Below, in pieces: positions 36,305 to 45,528 of a DNA stretch of 64,000 nt. The DNA comes from Myxococcus sp. RHSTA-1-4 (GTDB taxonomy: Bacteria > Myxococcota > Myxococcia > Myxococcales > Myxococcaceae), in the NCBI RefSeq assembly GCF_020037125.1, contig NZ_JAIQDG010000019.1, positions 144,855 through 208,854 of the forward strand, in the 5' to 3' direction. The position numbers were made by a program, and so were the translations under genes. Positions within the stretch are counted from its first letter, which is position 1. Each line of letters opens with the position of its first letter. The notes under the pieces were generated by a model. It did not search any database. It had not been told where the DNA came from and saw nothing but the letters and a program-made list of their open reading frames with translations.

Positions 36305-37474
36305 CTACGGCCCCGGAGTCTCCACCGGAGCCGTCCCGGGCTTCTCCTCCTTCTGGGGCTCGCCAATCTTCTCCAGGTCCTCGCGGTTGTTCAGCGAGAA
36401 GCGCACCAGCGCCCGGAGGATGCGGTTGCGCTTCACGTTGCCCAACACCTCGCGCAGGTCCTCGTACACCGTCGGGTCGCTGATGAGCCCGCCCACCGTG
36501 CCCTCCCCCTTGGCCACCGTGGCGGTGATGTCCTTCAGGTTCTCCGCCGCGTTCCCCAGGTCCGCGAACATCCCGCTCGCGTCGCCGTACACCAGCTGGT
36601 GCACCGCCCCGTTCGGACTCTTCTTCGCGTCCTCGATGAGCCCCGCCAGCTGTCCCGCCGCCGCGCCCAGCTCGCGCAGGGCCGTCGCGCCCTCGTCGCC
36701 GTAGATGAGCGCGTGCGCCGTGCCGTCCCCCGTGCGCACCTCGCGCAGCAGCGCTTCCAGGTGCCCCACCGCGCTGTCCACCCGCACCGCCGCCTGGGAC
36801 GCATTCGCCAGCAGCGTGCGCACCTCGCGGCCCGAGGCCCTGTCGTAGATGAGCGCGTGCAGCGCGCCGTCGCCCTTCTCCACCTCCTCCAGCACGGCCC
36901 GCAGCGAGGCCATCCCCCGTGCCACGTCCTCCGCCAGCGCCGGGTCCCCGTACGCCTGCGCCGCCGCCCGCAGCGACTCGCTGATGGCCAGCGTGTTCTC
37001 CATCACCTGCCCCGCGCTGTCGAGCAGCGCCGAGAGGTCCCCGCCCGCCGACGACTTCAGCACCCCACCCGGCTCCACCGGCGGCGCGTCCGGCCCCCCC
37101 AGCGAGATGTCCACCGCCTTGTCCCCCAGCACGCCCATGCTCGTGAGCTGCGCCACCGAGTCCGTCCTCACGCGGTCCGTGTACCTCCGCGCGACCTGGA
37201 ACCGCACCTCCAGCCGCGGGTCCCTCGGGTCCGGCGAGAAGTAGATGCCCGTCACCCGCCCCACCTTCAGGCCGCCGAGCCACACCGGCGACTCCTCGCT
37301 CAACCCCTGCACGTTGCTGAAGTAGGCCCGGTACACCGTCTGGCGCTCGAAGAGGCGTGACTCCTCGCCGATGAAGAAAATCACCACGCCCGCCACCGCC
37401 ATGCCGATGGCCACGAAGATTCCGGCGCGCAGCGCCAGCCGCCGCTGCCCCGAGGCGGAGGTGAACAGACTCAT
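36305..37474 (-). CDS. mlaD: MlaD-family (MCE) lipid-transport protein
   Basis: 389 aa. One N-terminal membrane helix (residues about 15-37) anchors a periplasmic MCE domain: VYRAYFSNVQGLSEESPVWLGGLKVGRVTGI, then VRTDSVAQLTSMGVLGDKAVDISLG. The remaining 240 residues are a helical, Ala-rich tail with repeated GDG(T/A)(A/L)HALIY units, which probably forms a long needle or tube. MCE proteins ferry phospholipids between the membranes. The ATG overlaps the TGA of the ATPase gene (4 bp), so it is the last gene of a coupled operon. No mlaC or mlaB is visible. Confidence 0.87.
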   Translation of the reverse strand: MSLFTSASGQRRLALRAGIFVAIGMAVAGVVIFFIGEESRLFERQTVYRAYFSNVQGLSEESPVWLGGLKVGRVTGIYFSPDPRDPRLEVRFQVARRYTDRVRTDSVAQLTSMGVLGDKAVDISLGGPDAPPVEPGGVLKSSAGGDLSALLDSAGQVMENTLAISESLRAAAQAYGDPALAEDVARGMASLRAVLEEVEKGDGALHALIYDRASGREVRTLLANASQAAVRVDSAVGHLEALLREVRTGDGTAHALIYGDEGATALRELGAAAGQLAGLIEDAKKSPNGAVHQLVYGDASGMFADLGNAAENLKDITATVAKGEGTVGGLISDPTVYEDLREVLGNVKRNRILRALVRFSLNNREDLEKIGEPQKEEKPGTAPVETPGP

Positions 37475-38292
37475 GACGCGCCTCCCGGGACGAGCTCGGC
37501 GCGGCGCGCGTCCAGGAAGGCGCGCACCTCCGGCACCGTGGAGCGCCGCATCTCCTCCCGCGTGCCCACCTGGACGATGCGCCGGTTGGCCAGCATCGCC
37601 AGCCGGTCCCCCACCGTGAAGGCGCTCACCATGTCATGCGTCACGACGATGGAGGTGACGCCGAGCTTCGTCTTCATCGAGTTGATCAATTCGTTGATGG
37701 ACTGCGTCGTCACCGGGTCCAGTCCCGTGGTGGGCTCGTCCCACAGGATGACCTCCGCGTCCGTGGCGATGGCCCGCGCCAGCCCCACCCGCTTCTTCAT
37801 GCCCCCGGACAGGTCCGACGGCATCAGCCCCTCCGTGCCCGGCAGATTCACCAGCGCCAGCTTCTCCGCCACCCGCCGGCGCAGCTCCTCCTCCGGCATG
37901 TCCGGGAAGTGCTCGCGCAGCGGGTACGCCACGTTCTCCGCCACCGTCAGCGAGTCGAACAGCGCCGAGCCCTGGAACACCATGGCCACGTGCCGGCGCA
38001 CCCGGATGAACTGCTCCTCCGAGAAGCGCATCAGGTCATGCCCCTGGAAGAGGATGCGCCCGGTGTCCGGCCGCAACAGGCCGATGAGGCACTTGAGCAG
38101 CACGCTCTTGCCCGTGCCCGAGCCCCCCATCACCACCAGCGTCTCCCCCGCGCGCACGTCCAGCTCCACGTCGTCGAAGACGTGCTTGGGGCCGAACGCC
38201 TTCGTCAGGTGCTCGAAGTGGATGAGCTGCTCGCCCGGCGTGGGCTTGTGGAAGTCGAAGACGTCGGACTCCTGGCGGCGGGCAAGACGCAT
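37471..38292 (-). CDS. mlaF: MlaF-type ABC ATPase
   Basis: 273 aa. ATPase of the Mla phospholipid transporter. It has HLTKAFGPKHVFDDVEL, Walker A GGSGTGKSVLLK, Q-loop MVFQGSALFDSLTV, signature LSGGMKKRVGLARAIA, Walker B ILWDEPTTGLDP and switch VVTHDM. The sequence ALFDSLTVAENVAYPLREH is characteristic of the MlaF subfamily. It starts 6 bp after the permease stop and overlaps the MCE gene by 4 bp. Cytoplasmic, bound to MlaE. Confidence 0.92.
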   Translation of the reverse strand: MRLARRQESDVFDFHKPTPGEQLIHFEHLTKAFGPKHVFDDVELDVRAGETLVVMGGSGTGKSVLLKCLIGLLRPDTGRILFQGHDLMRFSEEQFIRVRRHVAMVFQGSALFDSLTVAENVAYPLREHFPDMPEEELRRRVAEKLALVNLPGTEGLMPSDLSGGMKKRVGLARAIATDAEVILWDEPTTGLDPVTTQSINELINSMKTKLGVTSIVVTHDMVSAFTVGDRLAMLANRRIVQVGTREEMRRSTVPEVRAFLDARRAELVPGGAS

Positions 38293-38298
38293 GGGGCC

Positions 38299-39108
38299 TC
38301 AGAAGTACAGCGCCAGCTTGGTGATGAAGAAGTCGGCCAGACACACCGCGACGGACGTCACGGCCACCGTCTGCGTGGTGGCTCGGCCCACGCCCTCCGT
38401 TCCGCCCTCCACGGTGAGGCCCTTGAAGCAGCCCACCAGCCCGATGATGACGCCGAACACCGCGCCCTTGAAGACGCCGGAGAGGAAGTCCTCCATCAGC
38501 ACCGCGTCCAGCGCGCCCTGGAAGAACAAATCCAACGTCAGCCCGTACTGGAGGCGCACCACCAGCGCACCGGCCACCAGGCCGACGACGTCCGCGAACA
38601 CGGTGAGCACCGGCATCACCAGCAGGCACGCCAGCACGCGCGGCACCACCAGCTTGCGCAGCGGGTCCGCGCCCAGCGCGCGGATGGCGTCCACCTGCTC
38701 CGTCACCGTCATGGAGCCCAGCTCCGCCGCCATGCCGCTGCCGATGCGCGCCCCCACCGTGAGCGCGGTGAGCACCGGCGCCAGCTCGCGGAACAGCGTG
38801 AGGATGACCACGCGCCCCACCGTGTACTGCACGCCGAAGCGCGCCAGGAAGTAACCGAACTGCAGCGAGATGACGAGCCCGGCGAACGTCGCGGTGAGCA
38901 GGGCGATGGGCAGCGAGCGCACGCCCAGCGACTCGGTGTGGTAGACGAGCGCGCCCCAGTTGTAGGGCGGGCGCACCGCGCGGCTGAAGACCTGGCCCGT
39001 CATCAGCGCCAGCGCCCCCAGCGACTCCAGGCGCACCTTCGCGCGAAGCACAGACCCCAGCCGCCGCTCCGGCAACGCCGCTCCGCCGGCCTCCACCTGC
39101 GGCGTCAT
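38299..39108 (-). CDS. mlaE: MlaE-type ABC permease
   Basis: 269 aa with five to six membrane segments. It belongs to the MlaE/YrbE permease family: IALLTATFAGLVISLQFG, ARIGSGMAAELGSMTVTEQVDAIRALGADPLRKLVVPRV is the diagnostic cytoplasmic loop that contacts MlaF, and the C-terminus has GVIIGLVGCFKGLTVEGGTEGVGRATTQTVA. It moves phospholipids between the inner membrane and the MCE tube. The ATG overlaps the TGA of the upstream lipoprotein gene by 4 bp. Confidence 0.92.
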   Translation of the reverse strand: MTPQVEAGGAALPERRLGSVLRAKVRLESLGALALMTGQVFSRAVRPPYNWGALVYHTESLGVRSLPIALLTATFAGLVISLQFGYFLARFGVQYTVGRVVILTLFRELAPVLTALTVGARIGSGMAAELGSMTVTEQVDAIRALGADPLRKLVVPRVLACLLVMPVLTVFADVVGLVAGALVVRLQYGLTLDLFFQGALDAVLMEDFLSGVFKGAVFGVIIGLVGCFKGLTVEGGTEGVGRATTQTVAVTSVAVCLADFFITKLALYF

Positions 39109-39605
39109 GAGCGGCGCTCCGCTTCGAAGCCGGCCAGCACCCCGTCGAAGTCCGCCATCCGCTCCTCCGCGAGGCCCGGCGGCGCCACGTAGGAGAAGTC
39201 GAACACGCAGTTGTCCTTCTTCAGCACCACCAGCTCGAGCTGCACCGGCACGCCGTCCAGCTTCGCCAGGTACCGGCTGCGCAGGGCCTCGCGCCCGGCC
39301 AGGGGGACGAGCCGCTGGGACACCTCCTGGCGCTCGGTGAAGCCCGCCAGCAGGTGGCGCGTGAGCACCGGCAGCGGCGGGTCGTCATGCCCCTCGCACG
39401 TGGCGTTGATGGAGAGCGCGCGGCCGGTGCCCTCCTCGGAGAAGGCCAGGTCGTTGCCCTCCAGCCACACGCGGTGCCAGGACTCCGGCAGCTTGCCCAC
39501 GCGGTAGCGCACGGCGGGCTTGGTGAGCACGGAGTCCTCGAAGCTCACACGGCGGCAGCCCGCGAGGGGCGCGACCAGCAGGAGCAGCAACAGTATCCGT
39601 GGCAT
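39105..39605 (-). CDS. Lipoprotein heading the mla operon
   Basis: 166 aa. The lipoprotein signal is short and clear, with lipobox LAGC (Cys17) followed by RRVSFEDS. The body contains LPESWHRVWLEGNDLAFSEEGTGRALSINATCEG and ends in a beta-rich part with VFDFSYVAPPG. I recognise no named family, but similar small lipoproteins precede mlaEFD genes in related bacteria. It is translationally coupled to mlaE (ATGA), so a role in lipid transport is likely; an outer-membrane counterpart of the transporter is a reasonable guess. Confidence 0.7.
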   Translation of the reverse strand: MPRILLLLLLVAPLAGCRRVSFEDSVLTKPAVRYRVGKLPESWHRVWLEGNDLAFSEEGTGRALSINATCEGHDDPPLPVLTRHLLAGFTERQEVSQRLVPLAGREALRSRYLAKLDGVPVQLELVVLKKDNCVFDFSYVAPPGLAEERMADFDGVLAGFEAERRS

Positions 39606-39921
39606 GGCACCGTTCTTCGTGTGTCTCTCCCGACCCTGTGCGGGCAGTCATGCGCCAGCGAAGGCGTCCCTGCAAGGTCTTCCATGTGGGGAAACGTCCA
39701 CTGTCACACCTCGGCGCATTCCCGCGCGGGGGGCCGTGCATGTCCGTCCGCCACGTCTCCGGTCAATCACGACGGGCCTCCGGCCGAGGGGAGTCCCCCG
39801 CCGCCGCGCCGGTTCCCATCTTCTTCCCAGCAACCCGGCACGGGAATGCGGAGGCATGCGAGGGGCCCTCCCGTTTCCCGCTCCCTCCCCTTCAGGAGGA
39901 GCGGCTCCGGGTGGGGAGGAC
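39606..39921. other. Divergent intergenic region, no gene seen
   Basis: These 316 bp separate the mla operon from the small membrane protein gene and must carry both promoters. I see no clear sigma-70 hexamers and no credible gene. Confidence 0.4.
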
Positions 39922-40326
39922 ATGATGGACGGCGGACTCGCGGTATTCGGCTTCGGTCTGTTCCTGCTGGGAATCGCCAACCTCTACGCGCGCACCTCCT
40001 ACTGGTTGGCGTGGGTGCTGCTGGTCATCTCGCTGGTGTCCATGGGGGTGGCCTTCAGCGAGTCGAAGCGGCTGCGCGAGATATCCCTGGGCCTGGGCGT
40101 GACGCTGCTGGTGCTGTCCGTGGTGGCCATGGCCACGGGCACGCCGTGGTGGCTGTCTCTCTTCACCTTCGTGTTCGCCGTGGCGTACGGCCTGCTGTGG
40201 GCGGAGTACCGCTACGCCTTCTTCGGACACATCAGTCCCGAGGAGGCGGCGGCCCACGAACGGGCCCACCAGGAGCGGCGCTTCCACGTGCACTGGCCCT
40301 GGCACCGGCGCCGCGCCATGCCCTGA
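39922..40326 (+). CDS. Small polytopic membrane protein
   Basis: 134 aa. The start at 39922 has GGGGAGGA immediately upstream; the ATG one codon later has better spacing. Three to four hydrophobic segments cover residues about 3-90 (LAVFGFGLFLLGIANL, WLAWVLLVISLVSMGVAF, GLGVTLLVLSVVAMATG, SLFTFVFAVAYGLLWAEY). A His-rich cytoplasmic tail follows: AHERAHQERRFHVHWPWHRRR. No family recognised. It ends 1 bp before the converging recF stop. Confidence 0.7.
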   Translation: MMDGGLAVFGFGLFLLGIANLYARTSYWLAWVLLVISLVSMGVAFSESKRLREISLGLGVTLLVLSVVAMATGTPWWLSLFTFVFAVAYGLLWAEYRYAFFGHISPEEAAAHERAHQERRFHVHWPWHRRRAMP

Positions 40327-40327
40327 G

Positions 40328-41473
40328 TCAGGACTCGGGCGGGGGCGACTGCTCGCCGCCGCGCACCACCACCTGCCCCGCGTGGACGGAGAGCCAGAGC
40401 GTGTCCTCCGCCGCCGCGGCGCGCACCAGGGAGCCGTCCGTGGTGGTGAGGAACACCTGCGCGCCGCTCTTCGCCAGGTAGTTCATCAGGTACGCGTTGC
40501 GCTCCGGGTCCAGCTCGCTCGACACGTCGTCCAGCAGCAAGAGCGGCAGGAAGCCCATCGCGGCCTCCAGGTTCTCGATTTCGGCAATCTTCCAGCCGAG
40601 CACCAGCGCCCGCTGCTGTCCCTGGCTCGCGTACGCCCGGGCACTGCGCCCGCCCAGCGTCACCGACACGTCGTCCGCGTGCGGCCCCACCGACGTGAAG
40701 CCCCGGTCCAAATCCCTGCGGAGGCGCTCGTTCAGTGACTCGCGCAGCGCCGCGGCCAGCGCCGCCTCGTCCGCCGTGGCGAAGTCGCCTCCCAGGTGCG
40801 CCGGGTGGTAGCCGTACGAGGCCGGGTCCACCGTGCGGCCAATGGACGCGAAGGTGGCCTGCGCCCGGGGCGCCAGCTCCGCCATCAGCGCGCGCCGCCG
40901 CGCGTAGATGCGCGCCCCGGCCTTGGCCAGCGTCTCGTCGTACGCCTCCAGGTACGCGGCCTCCACCGCGTGGCCCTCGCGCAGCAGGCGGTTGCGGTTC
41001 TTCAGGGCGCGCGCGTACTCGCGGCTCTCGCGGAGGAAGGCCGGGAAGCGGTTGAACACCGCGCGGTCCAGGAAGGTCCGCCGGGCATCCGGCCCGCCCT
41101 TCACCACCTCCAGGTCATCCGGCGTGAAGGCCACCACGGAGACACCGCCGAAGTACTCCTCCAGGCTGGGCGCCTTCTTCCCGTCCACGAAGGCCTGCCG
41201 TGTGCCACCGCCCACCTCGACGGAGATTTCGCGCTCGGCTCCCTTGAGGAGGAAGCGGCCCGTCACCCGCGCCGTCTGGGTGCCCCAGCGGACCAGCTCC
41301 GACAGGCGGCCCGCGCGCAGCGGCTTGAGGGTGGCCAGGAAATAGAGGGCCTCCAGCAGGTTCGTCTTGCCCTGCCCGTTCTGCCCCACGGCGATGGTCG
41401 CGTGGGCGCTGGGCAGGAGGTGGACCTGGGGGAGGTTGCGGAAGTCCTGGACTTGGAGCGCGAGGAGGCGCAC
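40328..41473 (-). CDS. recF: DNA replication and repair protein RecF
   Basis: 381 aa, GTG start at 41473. SMC-like ATPase that helps load RecA at gaps together with RecO and RecR. It has the RecF opening MRLLALQVQDFRN, Walker A VGQNGQGKTNLLEAL (about residues 29-43), KPLRAGRLSELVRWG, the family block VVAFTPDDLEVVKGGPDARRTFLDRA, signature ASQGQQRALVLGWKIAE and Walker B LPLLLLDDVSSELDPERN. Length is usual. The gene is not adjacent to dnaN or gyrB but lies between them on the same strand. Confidence 0.95.
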   Translation of the reverse strand: MRLLALQVQDFRNLPQVHLLPSAHATIAVGQNGQGKTNLLEALYFLATLKPLRAGRLSELVRWGTQTARVTGRFLLKGAEREISVEVGGGTRQAFVDGKKAPSLEEYFGGVSVVAFTPDDLEVVKGGPDARRTFLDRAVFNRFPAFLRESREYARALKNRNRLLREGHAVEAAYLEAYDETLAKAGARIYARRRALMAELAPRAQATFASIGRTVDPASYGYHPAHLGGDFATADEAALAAALRESLNERLRRDLDRGFTSVGPHADDVSVTLGGRSARAYASQGQQRALVLGWKIAEIENLEAAMGFLPLLLLDDVSSELDPERNAYLMNYLAKSGAQVFLTTTDGSLVRAAAAEDTLWLSVHAGQVVVRGGEQSPPPES

Positions 41474-41518
41474 GGCCTCCTCCGTATAACCTCCTCCGCG
41501 CCCTCGCGGGGACCTATC

Positions 41519-41642
41519 TCACTTCACCGTCCCGAGCCGGTAGACGGCGCCCGTCCGGGTGAAGAGCAGGAGGGCTGCCCGGCCCACCTCGGGGGCAGCG
41601 GCAGGCGCACCTCGCCCCAGCGCCACCGGAAGGCTCCCGGCG
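41519..41642 (-). other. Possible gene remnant between OsmC gene and recF
   Basis: In one minus-strand frame this stretch reads LLLFTRTGAVYRLGTVK before a stop, which looks like the end of a real protein. No start or ribosome site is present and the frame runs into the OsmC gene. I treat it as a possible remnant or chance frame. Confidence 0.2.
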
Positions 41643-42095
41643 TCAGCGGGAGGTCGAAACCTCTTCGATGGCCGGCTCCATGAGCACCTCCGCGGTGATG
41701 CTCTGCCCGATGAAGCAGTACTTGTGCGCCTTCTCGAACATCTCCCGCACCTTGGCGGCATCCGTCCCCGGCGCCACGCGGATGGTGGGGGCCAGCCGGA
41801 CCTTCGTCACCCGCGTCACCTTGTCCACCGTGTCGATGGCGACGGTGACGTGGTCCTCGTAGCCGCGCACGTCCAGGCGCACCTTCTTCGCCAGCGCCAG
41901 GAACGTGAGCATGTGACACGTGGACAGCGAGGCCCCGAACAGGTCCTCGGGATTCCAGCGCGTCTCGGTCCCTCCGTACGGGCCCGCGGAGCTGACCGCG
42001 ATGTCGTGCTTGCCCGCGGTGCTGACCACCGCGTCACGGCTGAACTCGGAGGCCGTGGAACCCTCCCATCGAAGCTGCAGCGGAAACTCGTGCAA
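41643..42095 (-). CDS. OsmC-family protein
   Basis: 150 aa. The start is a TTG at 42095, chosen because GGGAGG lies 7 nt upstream and no ATG or GTG fits. The OsmC/Ohr fold is visible: GPYGGTETRWNPEDLFGASLSTCHMLTFLALAKK contains the first redox Cys, and AHKYCFIGQSI the second. OsmC and Ohr proteins reduce organic peroxides using these Cys. The spacing and the NPEDLFGASLSTC block fit the OsmC/YhfA side better than Ohr. Cytoplasmic, single gene. Confidence 0.87.
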   Translation of the reverse strand: MHEFPLQLRWEGSTASEFSRDAVVSTAGKHDIAVSSAGPYGGTETRWNPEDLFGASLSTCHMLTFLALAKKVRLDVRGYEDHVTVAIDTVDKVTRVTKVRLAPTIRVAPGTDAAKVREMFEKAHKYCFIGQSITAEVLMEPAIEEVSTSR

Positions 42096-42186
42096 GGCCT
42101 ACCTCCCGGAATGACGGAACGTCACGGGCACCATAGGCCGTCCCGGCGCCATTGCACGCAAGCGCCCCGGCTTCACGTCGTCCAAC

Positions 42187-44205
42187 TTATGAAGCCTGTA
42201 CGACGGCCTCCACCGGCAGGAGCGGCAGCTCCACGAAGAACGTGGCGCCCTCGCCGGGCTGGCTCTCCACGCGGATGGTGCCGCCCATGGCCTCGATGAG
42301 CGTGCGCACCACGTACAGCCCCAGCCCCAGGCCGCCGTAGTGCCGCTCGGACACGGCGCGCTCGAACTTCTGGAAGATGCGCGCGTGCGCGGCGGCGTCG
42401 ATGCCGATGCCCTCGTCCCGCACCCACAGCCGCGCGTGCCCCTCCCGCTCCTCCACGTGCAGGTGCACGGGCCGGCCCGCGCCGTACTTGAGCGCATTGG
42501 ACAGGAGGTTGGAGACCACCTGCTCCAGCCGCAGCCGGTCCCAGCTTCCCACGCACGGGCCCGCCAGCCGCAGGTCCAGCGCGCACCCGGCCCGCTCCGC
42601 CTCCGGCCCGAAGCGCGCCGCCACCTCCTGGACGAGCGCGGCCAGGTCCACCTCCTCGCGGTGGATTCGCAGCCGCCCGGTGCTGATGCGGGACACGTCC
42701 AGCAGACCGTCGATGAGCTCCGCCAGCCGCGCCACCTGCCGCTTCATCGCCGCCACCTCCCGGCCATGCCGGCGCGCCAGCGAGGAGTCCGGGTCCGCGT
42801 CGATGGCGCGCGCCAGCGCATGCAGCCGCAGCCCCAGCGACGTCAGCGGCGTCTTCAGCTCGTGGCTGGCGACGGACAGGAACTCGTCCCGCGCGCGGAT
42901 GGCCTCCTGCAGGTGCCGCTCCACCGTCTTCAGCCGGGTGATGTCCAGGAAGGGCATCACCACCCTGGCGGGGTGCCCGTGCATGGCGGGCAGCGTCTCC
43001 GAGGAGACGCTGAGGAAGAAGTCGCCGGCCTGCGTGTGCCAGCTCACCTCCAGCGCGTCCAGCCGCTCGCCGCGGGCCACGCGGGCGGCGGGCAGCTCCT
43101 CCTTGCCGAGCCGCCGGCCCTCCATGTCCGTGACATGGAACAACTCACCGAACGCCGAGAAGGGCACGTCCTTCGGAATCACCCTTCCGTGGAGCCGGTC
43201 CGCCGCGGCGTTGGAGAAGGTGAGGTCCCCCGTGCCCGGCTCCACCATCACCACCGGGATGGGCATCAAATCCAGCACCGCCTCCAGCCACTTCTGCTGG
43301 TGCTCCACCGCCTGCCGCGCCAGCACCTGCTCCGTCACGTCGAAGGCGAACGTCACCAGGCCGTCCACCCGGCCCCGCTCGTCCCGGAGCGGCTCGTAGA
43401 TGATGTTCCAGAACCGCGTCTCGACCCGGCCCTCGTAGTCGAGCGTGACGGGATACTCCCGCGCGACGGCCCGCTCGCCCGTCTCCAGCACGCCCCGGTG
43501 GAGGCTCACCAGGTCCGGGGACAGGCCGGGAATCGCCTCCAGCAGCGTGAGGCCCACCAGCTCGCGCCCACCCATGAGCGTCTGGAGGAGCGGGTTGGCG
43601 AACTCCAACCGCAGCTCCTCGCCGCGCAGCACGTTGATGGCCACGGGGGCCTGGGTGAAGACGCGGTAGAGCTTCTGCCGCTCCGCGTGCTCCGCCTCGC
43701 GTGCCGCCAGCTCCGCCGTCATGTCCTTGTAGGCGATGGCGACGTGGCTCACCTCGCCACCGCTCGGCGCCAGCGGGAAGCAGTGGCAGGAGATGGCGAC
43801 GCGGTTGGCCTGCTTCACCTCGACGTGCTCGAGCTGCCGGACGTCGTACCAGAAGACCGGCGTCTGCACCGTCTCGCCCGCGAAGACGCGCCGGAAGAGG
43901 TCCGAGACCCCCATCCGCGCGAGGAGCTCGTCGCGGAAGACGTTGTACTCGGGCGGAGGCTCCGAGCCGAACATCTCCCGGTAGGCGGGGTTGATGAGCA
44001 GGCAGTGGCCATCGGCCGAGAAGACGGCGTAGGGCACGGGCGAGTGGGTGAAGAGTCCCTCCAGCAGGGCGAGCGGGTCCGGCACGGAGGCGAGCTGCTC
44101 TCGCAGCGGGCGCGTCCCGGACGAGGCGCGCGACAGGGCCCCCGAGCGGGCACGCCCCCGGCCTCCTGTATGTTTTGGTCCCCGACCGCTGTGCGTCTTC
44201 GCCAC
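42187..44205 (-). CDS. Sensor histidine kinase with three PAS-like domains
   Basis: 672 aa if the GTG at 44205 is the start; no strong ribosome site is seen and the open frame continues antisense through the divergent gene. No membrane segment, so a soluble sensor. PAS-like domains lie at about residues 45-170 (SPVPYAVFSADGHCLLINPAYREMFG), 180-300 (APVAINVLRGEELRLEFANPLL) and 310-430 (MPIPVVMVEPGTGDLTFSN). The transmitter follows: H-box EFLSVASHELKTPL, N-box VSNLLSNALKYG, G1 VRDEGIGID and G2 GGLGLGLYVVR. All kinase boxes are intact. The signal and partner regulator are unknown; no response regulator is adjacent. Confidence 0.88.
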   Translation of the reverse strand: MAKTHSGRGPKHTGGRGRARSGALSRASSGTRPLREQLASVPDPLALLEGLFTHSPVPYAVFSADGHCLLINPAYREMFGSEPPPEYNVFRDELLARMGVSDLFRRVFAGETVQTPVFWYDVRQLEHVEVKQANRVAISCHCFPLAPSGGEVSHVAIAYKDMTAELAAREAEHAERQKLYRVFTQAPVAINVLRGEELRLEFANPLLQTLMGGRELVGLTLLEAIPGLSPDLVSLHRGVLETGERAVAREYPVTLDYEGRVETRFWNIIYEPLRDERGRVDGLVTFAFDVTEQVLARQAVEHQQKWLEAVLDLMPIPVVMVEPGTGDLTFSNAAADRLHGRVIPKDVPFSAFGELFHVTDMEGRRLGKEELPAARVARGERLDALEVSWHTQAGDFFLSVSSETLPAMHGHPARVVMPFLDITRLKTVERHLQEAIRARDEFLSVASHELKTPLTSLGLRLHALARAIDADPDSSLARRHGREVAAMKRQVARLAELIDGLLDVSRISTGRLRIHREEVDLAALVQEVAARFGPEAERAGCALDLRLAGPCVGSWDRLRLEQVVSNLLSNALKYGAGRPVHLHVEEREGHARLWVRDEGIGIDAAAHARIFQKFERAVSERHYGGLGLGLYVVRTLIEAMGGTIRVESQPGEGATFFVELPLLPVEAVVQAS

Positions 44206-44394
44206 CAGGACGGCGTAGCAGAGCCGGTGGGGCCCTGCACAGTCCGGGTCCGGGAATACCGGCTGCCCGCCCGCCGGCTCGCGTGACGGGCATCCCGCTT
44301 GACGCGAGACGCACCCGACATGATGGCGCCGTGCGTCGCGATGGCGCGAATGAAGGCTGGCGTGCGGGAGGGCCCATGCCAGGATGGATGGGCC

Positions 44395-45504
44395 ATGGCG
44401 GAGCCCCTCAAGACCTTCTTCAACGCCCGGCTCGTCGAGCGCCTCGCAACGGCGCTGCACGGTGCCTCCAAGAGCTTCCCCCGCGAGACGTTCGTCCGCG
44501 AGGCCTCCACCGGCCTGGAGGGCCACGAGCTGCTCGGCCGCGCGCGGCACATCTCCGAGGCGATGCACCGCGCGCTCCCCCGGGACTACCCGGGCGCGGT
44601 GGACGTGCTGGTGCGCTCGCTGGGGCCGGAGCTGGAGCGCACGGAGGGCTCGGGCATGGAGGTGTTCTTCTACCTGCCCCACGTCCTCTACGTGGCCGAG
44701 CACGGGCTGGAGCACTTCGAGGAGTCCATGCACGCGCAGTACGCGCTCACGCGGCGCTTCACCGCGGAGTTCTCCATCCGCGCGTACCTGGAACGCCACC
44801 CGGAGAAGACGCTGGCCCGCCTGCGCCAGTGGGCGGAGGACAAGAACGTGCACGTGCGGCGGCTGGTCTCGGAGGGCACGCGGCCCCGGCTGCCGTGGGC
44901 GCCCCGGCTGCGCGCGTTCCAGAAGGACCCGAAGCCCGTGCTGGCGCTGCTGGAGCTGCTGAAGGACGACCCGGAGCTGTACGTGCGCCGCTCGGTGGCG
45001 AACAACCTCAACGACATCGGCAAGGACCACCCGGACGTGCTGGTCCAGGTGGCGAAGGCGTGGATGAAGGACGCGCCGCCCGGGCGGGAGTGGCTCATCC
45101 GCCACGCGCTGCGCTCGTCCATCAAGCGCGGGGAGCCCGCGGCGCTGGAGGTGGTGGGAGCAGGGAAGCCCTCCGGCATCGAGGTGCGCGCGACGGCGCT
45201 GCCGAAGCGCGCCACGCTGGGCGGCACGGTGGACGTGCGCTTCGAGGTGGCCAACCGCTCGCGCAAGAGCCAGGCGCTGGTGGTGGACCTCGCGGTGCAC
45301 TTCCAGAAGGCCAATGGCGCGGCGCGGCCCAAGGTGTTCAAGGTGAAGGCCCTCACGCTGGAGCCCGGCCAGACGGAGGAGGTGGGCAAGCGTGTCTCCT
45401 TCGAGCAACTCACCACGCGGCGTCACTACCCCGGCCCGCACCGGTTCGAGGCCCTGGTGAATGGCCAGGGCATGCCCCTGGGCGTGGTGGACGTCACCGG
45501 GTGA
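44395..45504 (+). CDS. AlkC-like DNA alkylation repair protein
   Basis: 369 aa from the ATG at 44395. The N-terminal two thirds (about residues 1-255) is an all-helical HEAT-like array with AEPLKTFFNARLVERLATAL, YAVDVL-like segments and RRLVSEGTRPRLPWAPRL, the last matching the conserved AlkC/AlkD stretch around the DNA-binding groove. LYVRRSVANNLNDIGKDHPD is also typical. The last 100 residues form an Ig-like beta domain (ALPKRATLGGTVDVRFEVANRS ... RRHYPGPHRFEALVNG), which occurs on a subgroup of AlkC proteins. AlkC removes N3- and N7-alkylated purines. The gene is divergent from the kinase gene. Confidence 0.75.
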   Translation: MAEPLKTFFNARLVERLATALHGASKSFPRETFVREASTGLEGHELLGRARHISEAMHRALPRDYPGAVDVLVRSLGPELERTEGSGMEVFFYLPHVLYVAEHGLEHFEESMHAQYALTRRFTAEFSIRAYLERHPEKTLARLRQWAEDKNVHVRRLVSEGTRPRLPWAPRLRAFQKDPKPVLALLELLKDDPELYVRRSVANNLNDIGKDHPDVLVQVAKAWMKDAPPGREWLIRHALRSSIKRGEPAALEVVGAGKPSGIEVRATALPKRATLGGTVDVRFEVANRSRKSQALVVDLAVHFQKANGAARPKVFKVKALTLEPGQTEEVGKRVSFEQLTTRRHYPGPHRFEALVNGQGMPLGVVDVTG

Positions 45505-45528
45505 GCCGCGCCGCACCTCTGGAGATTC

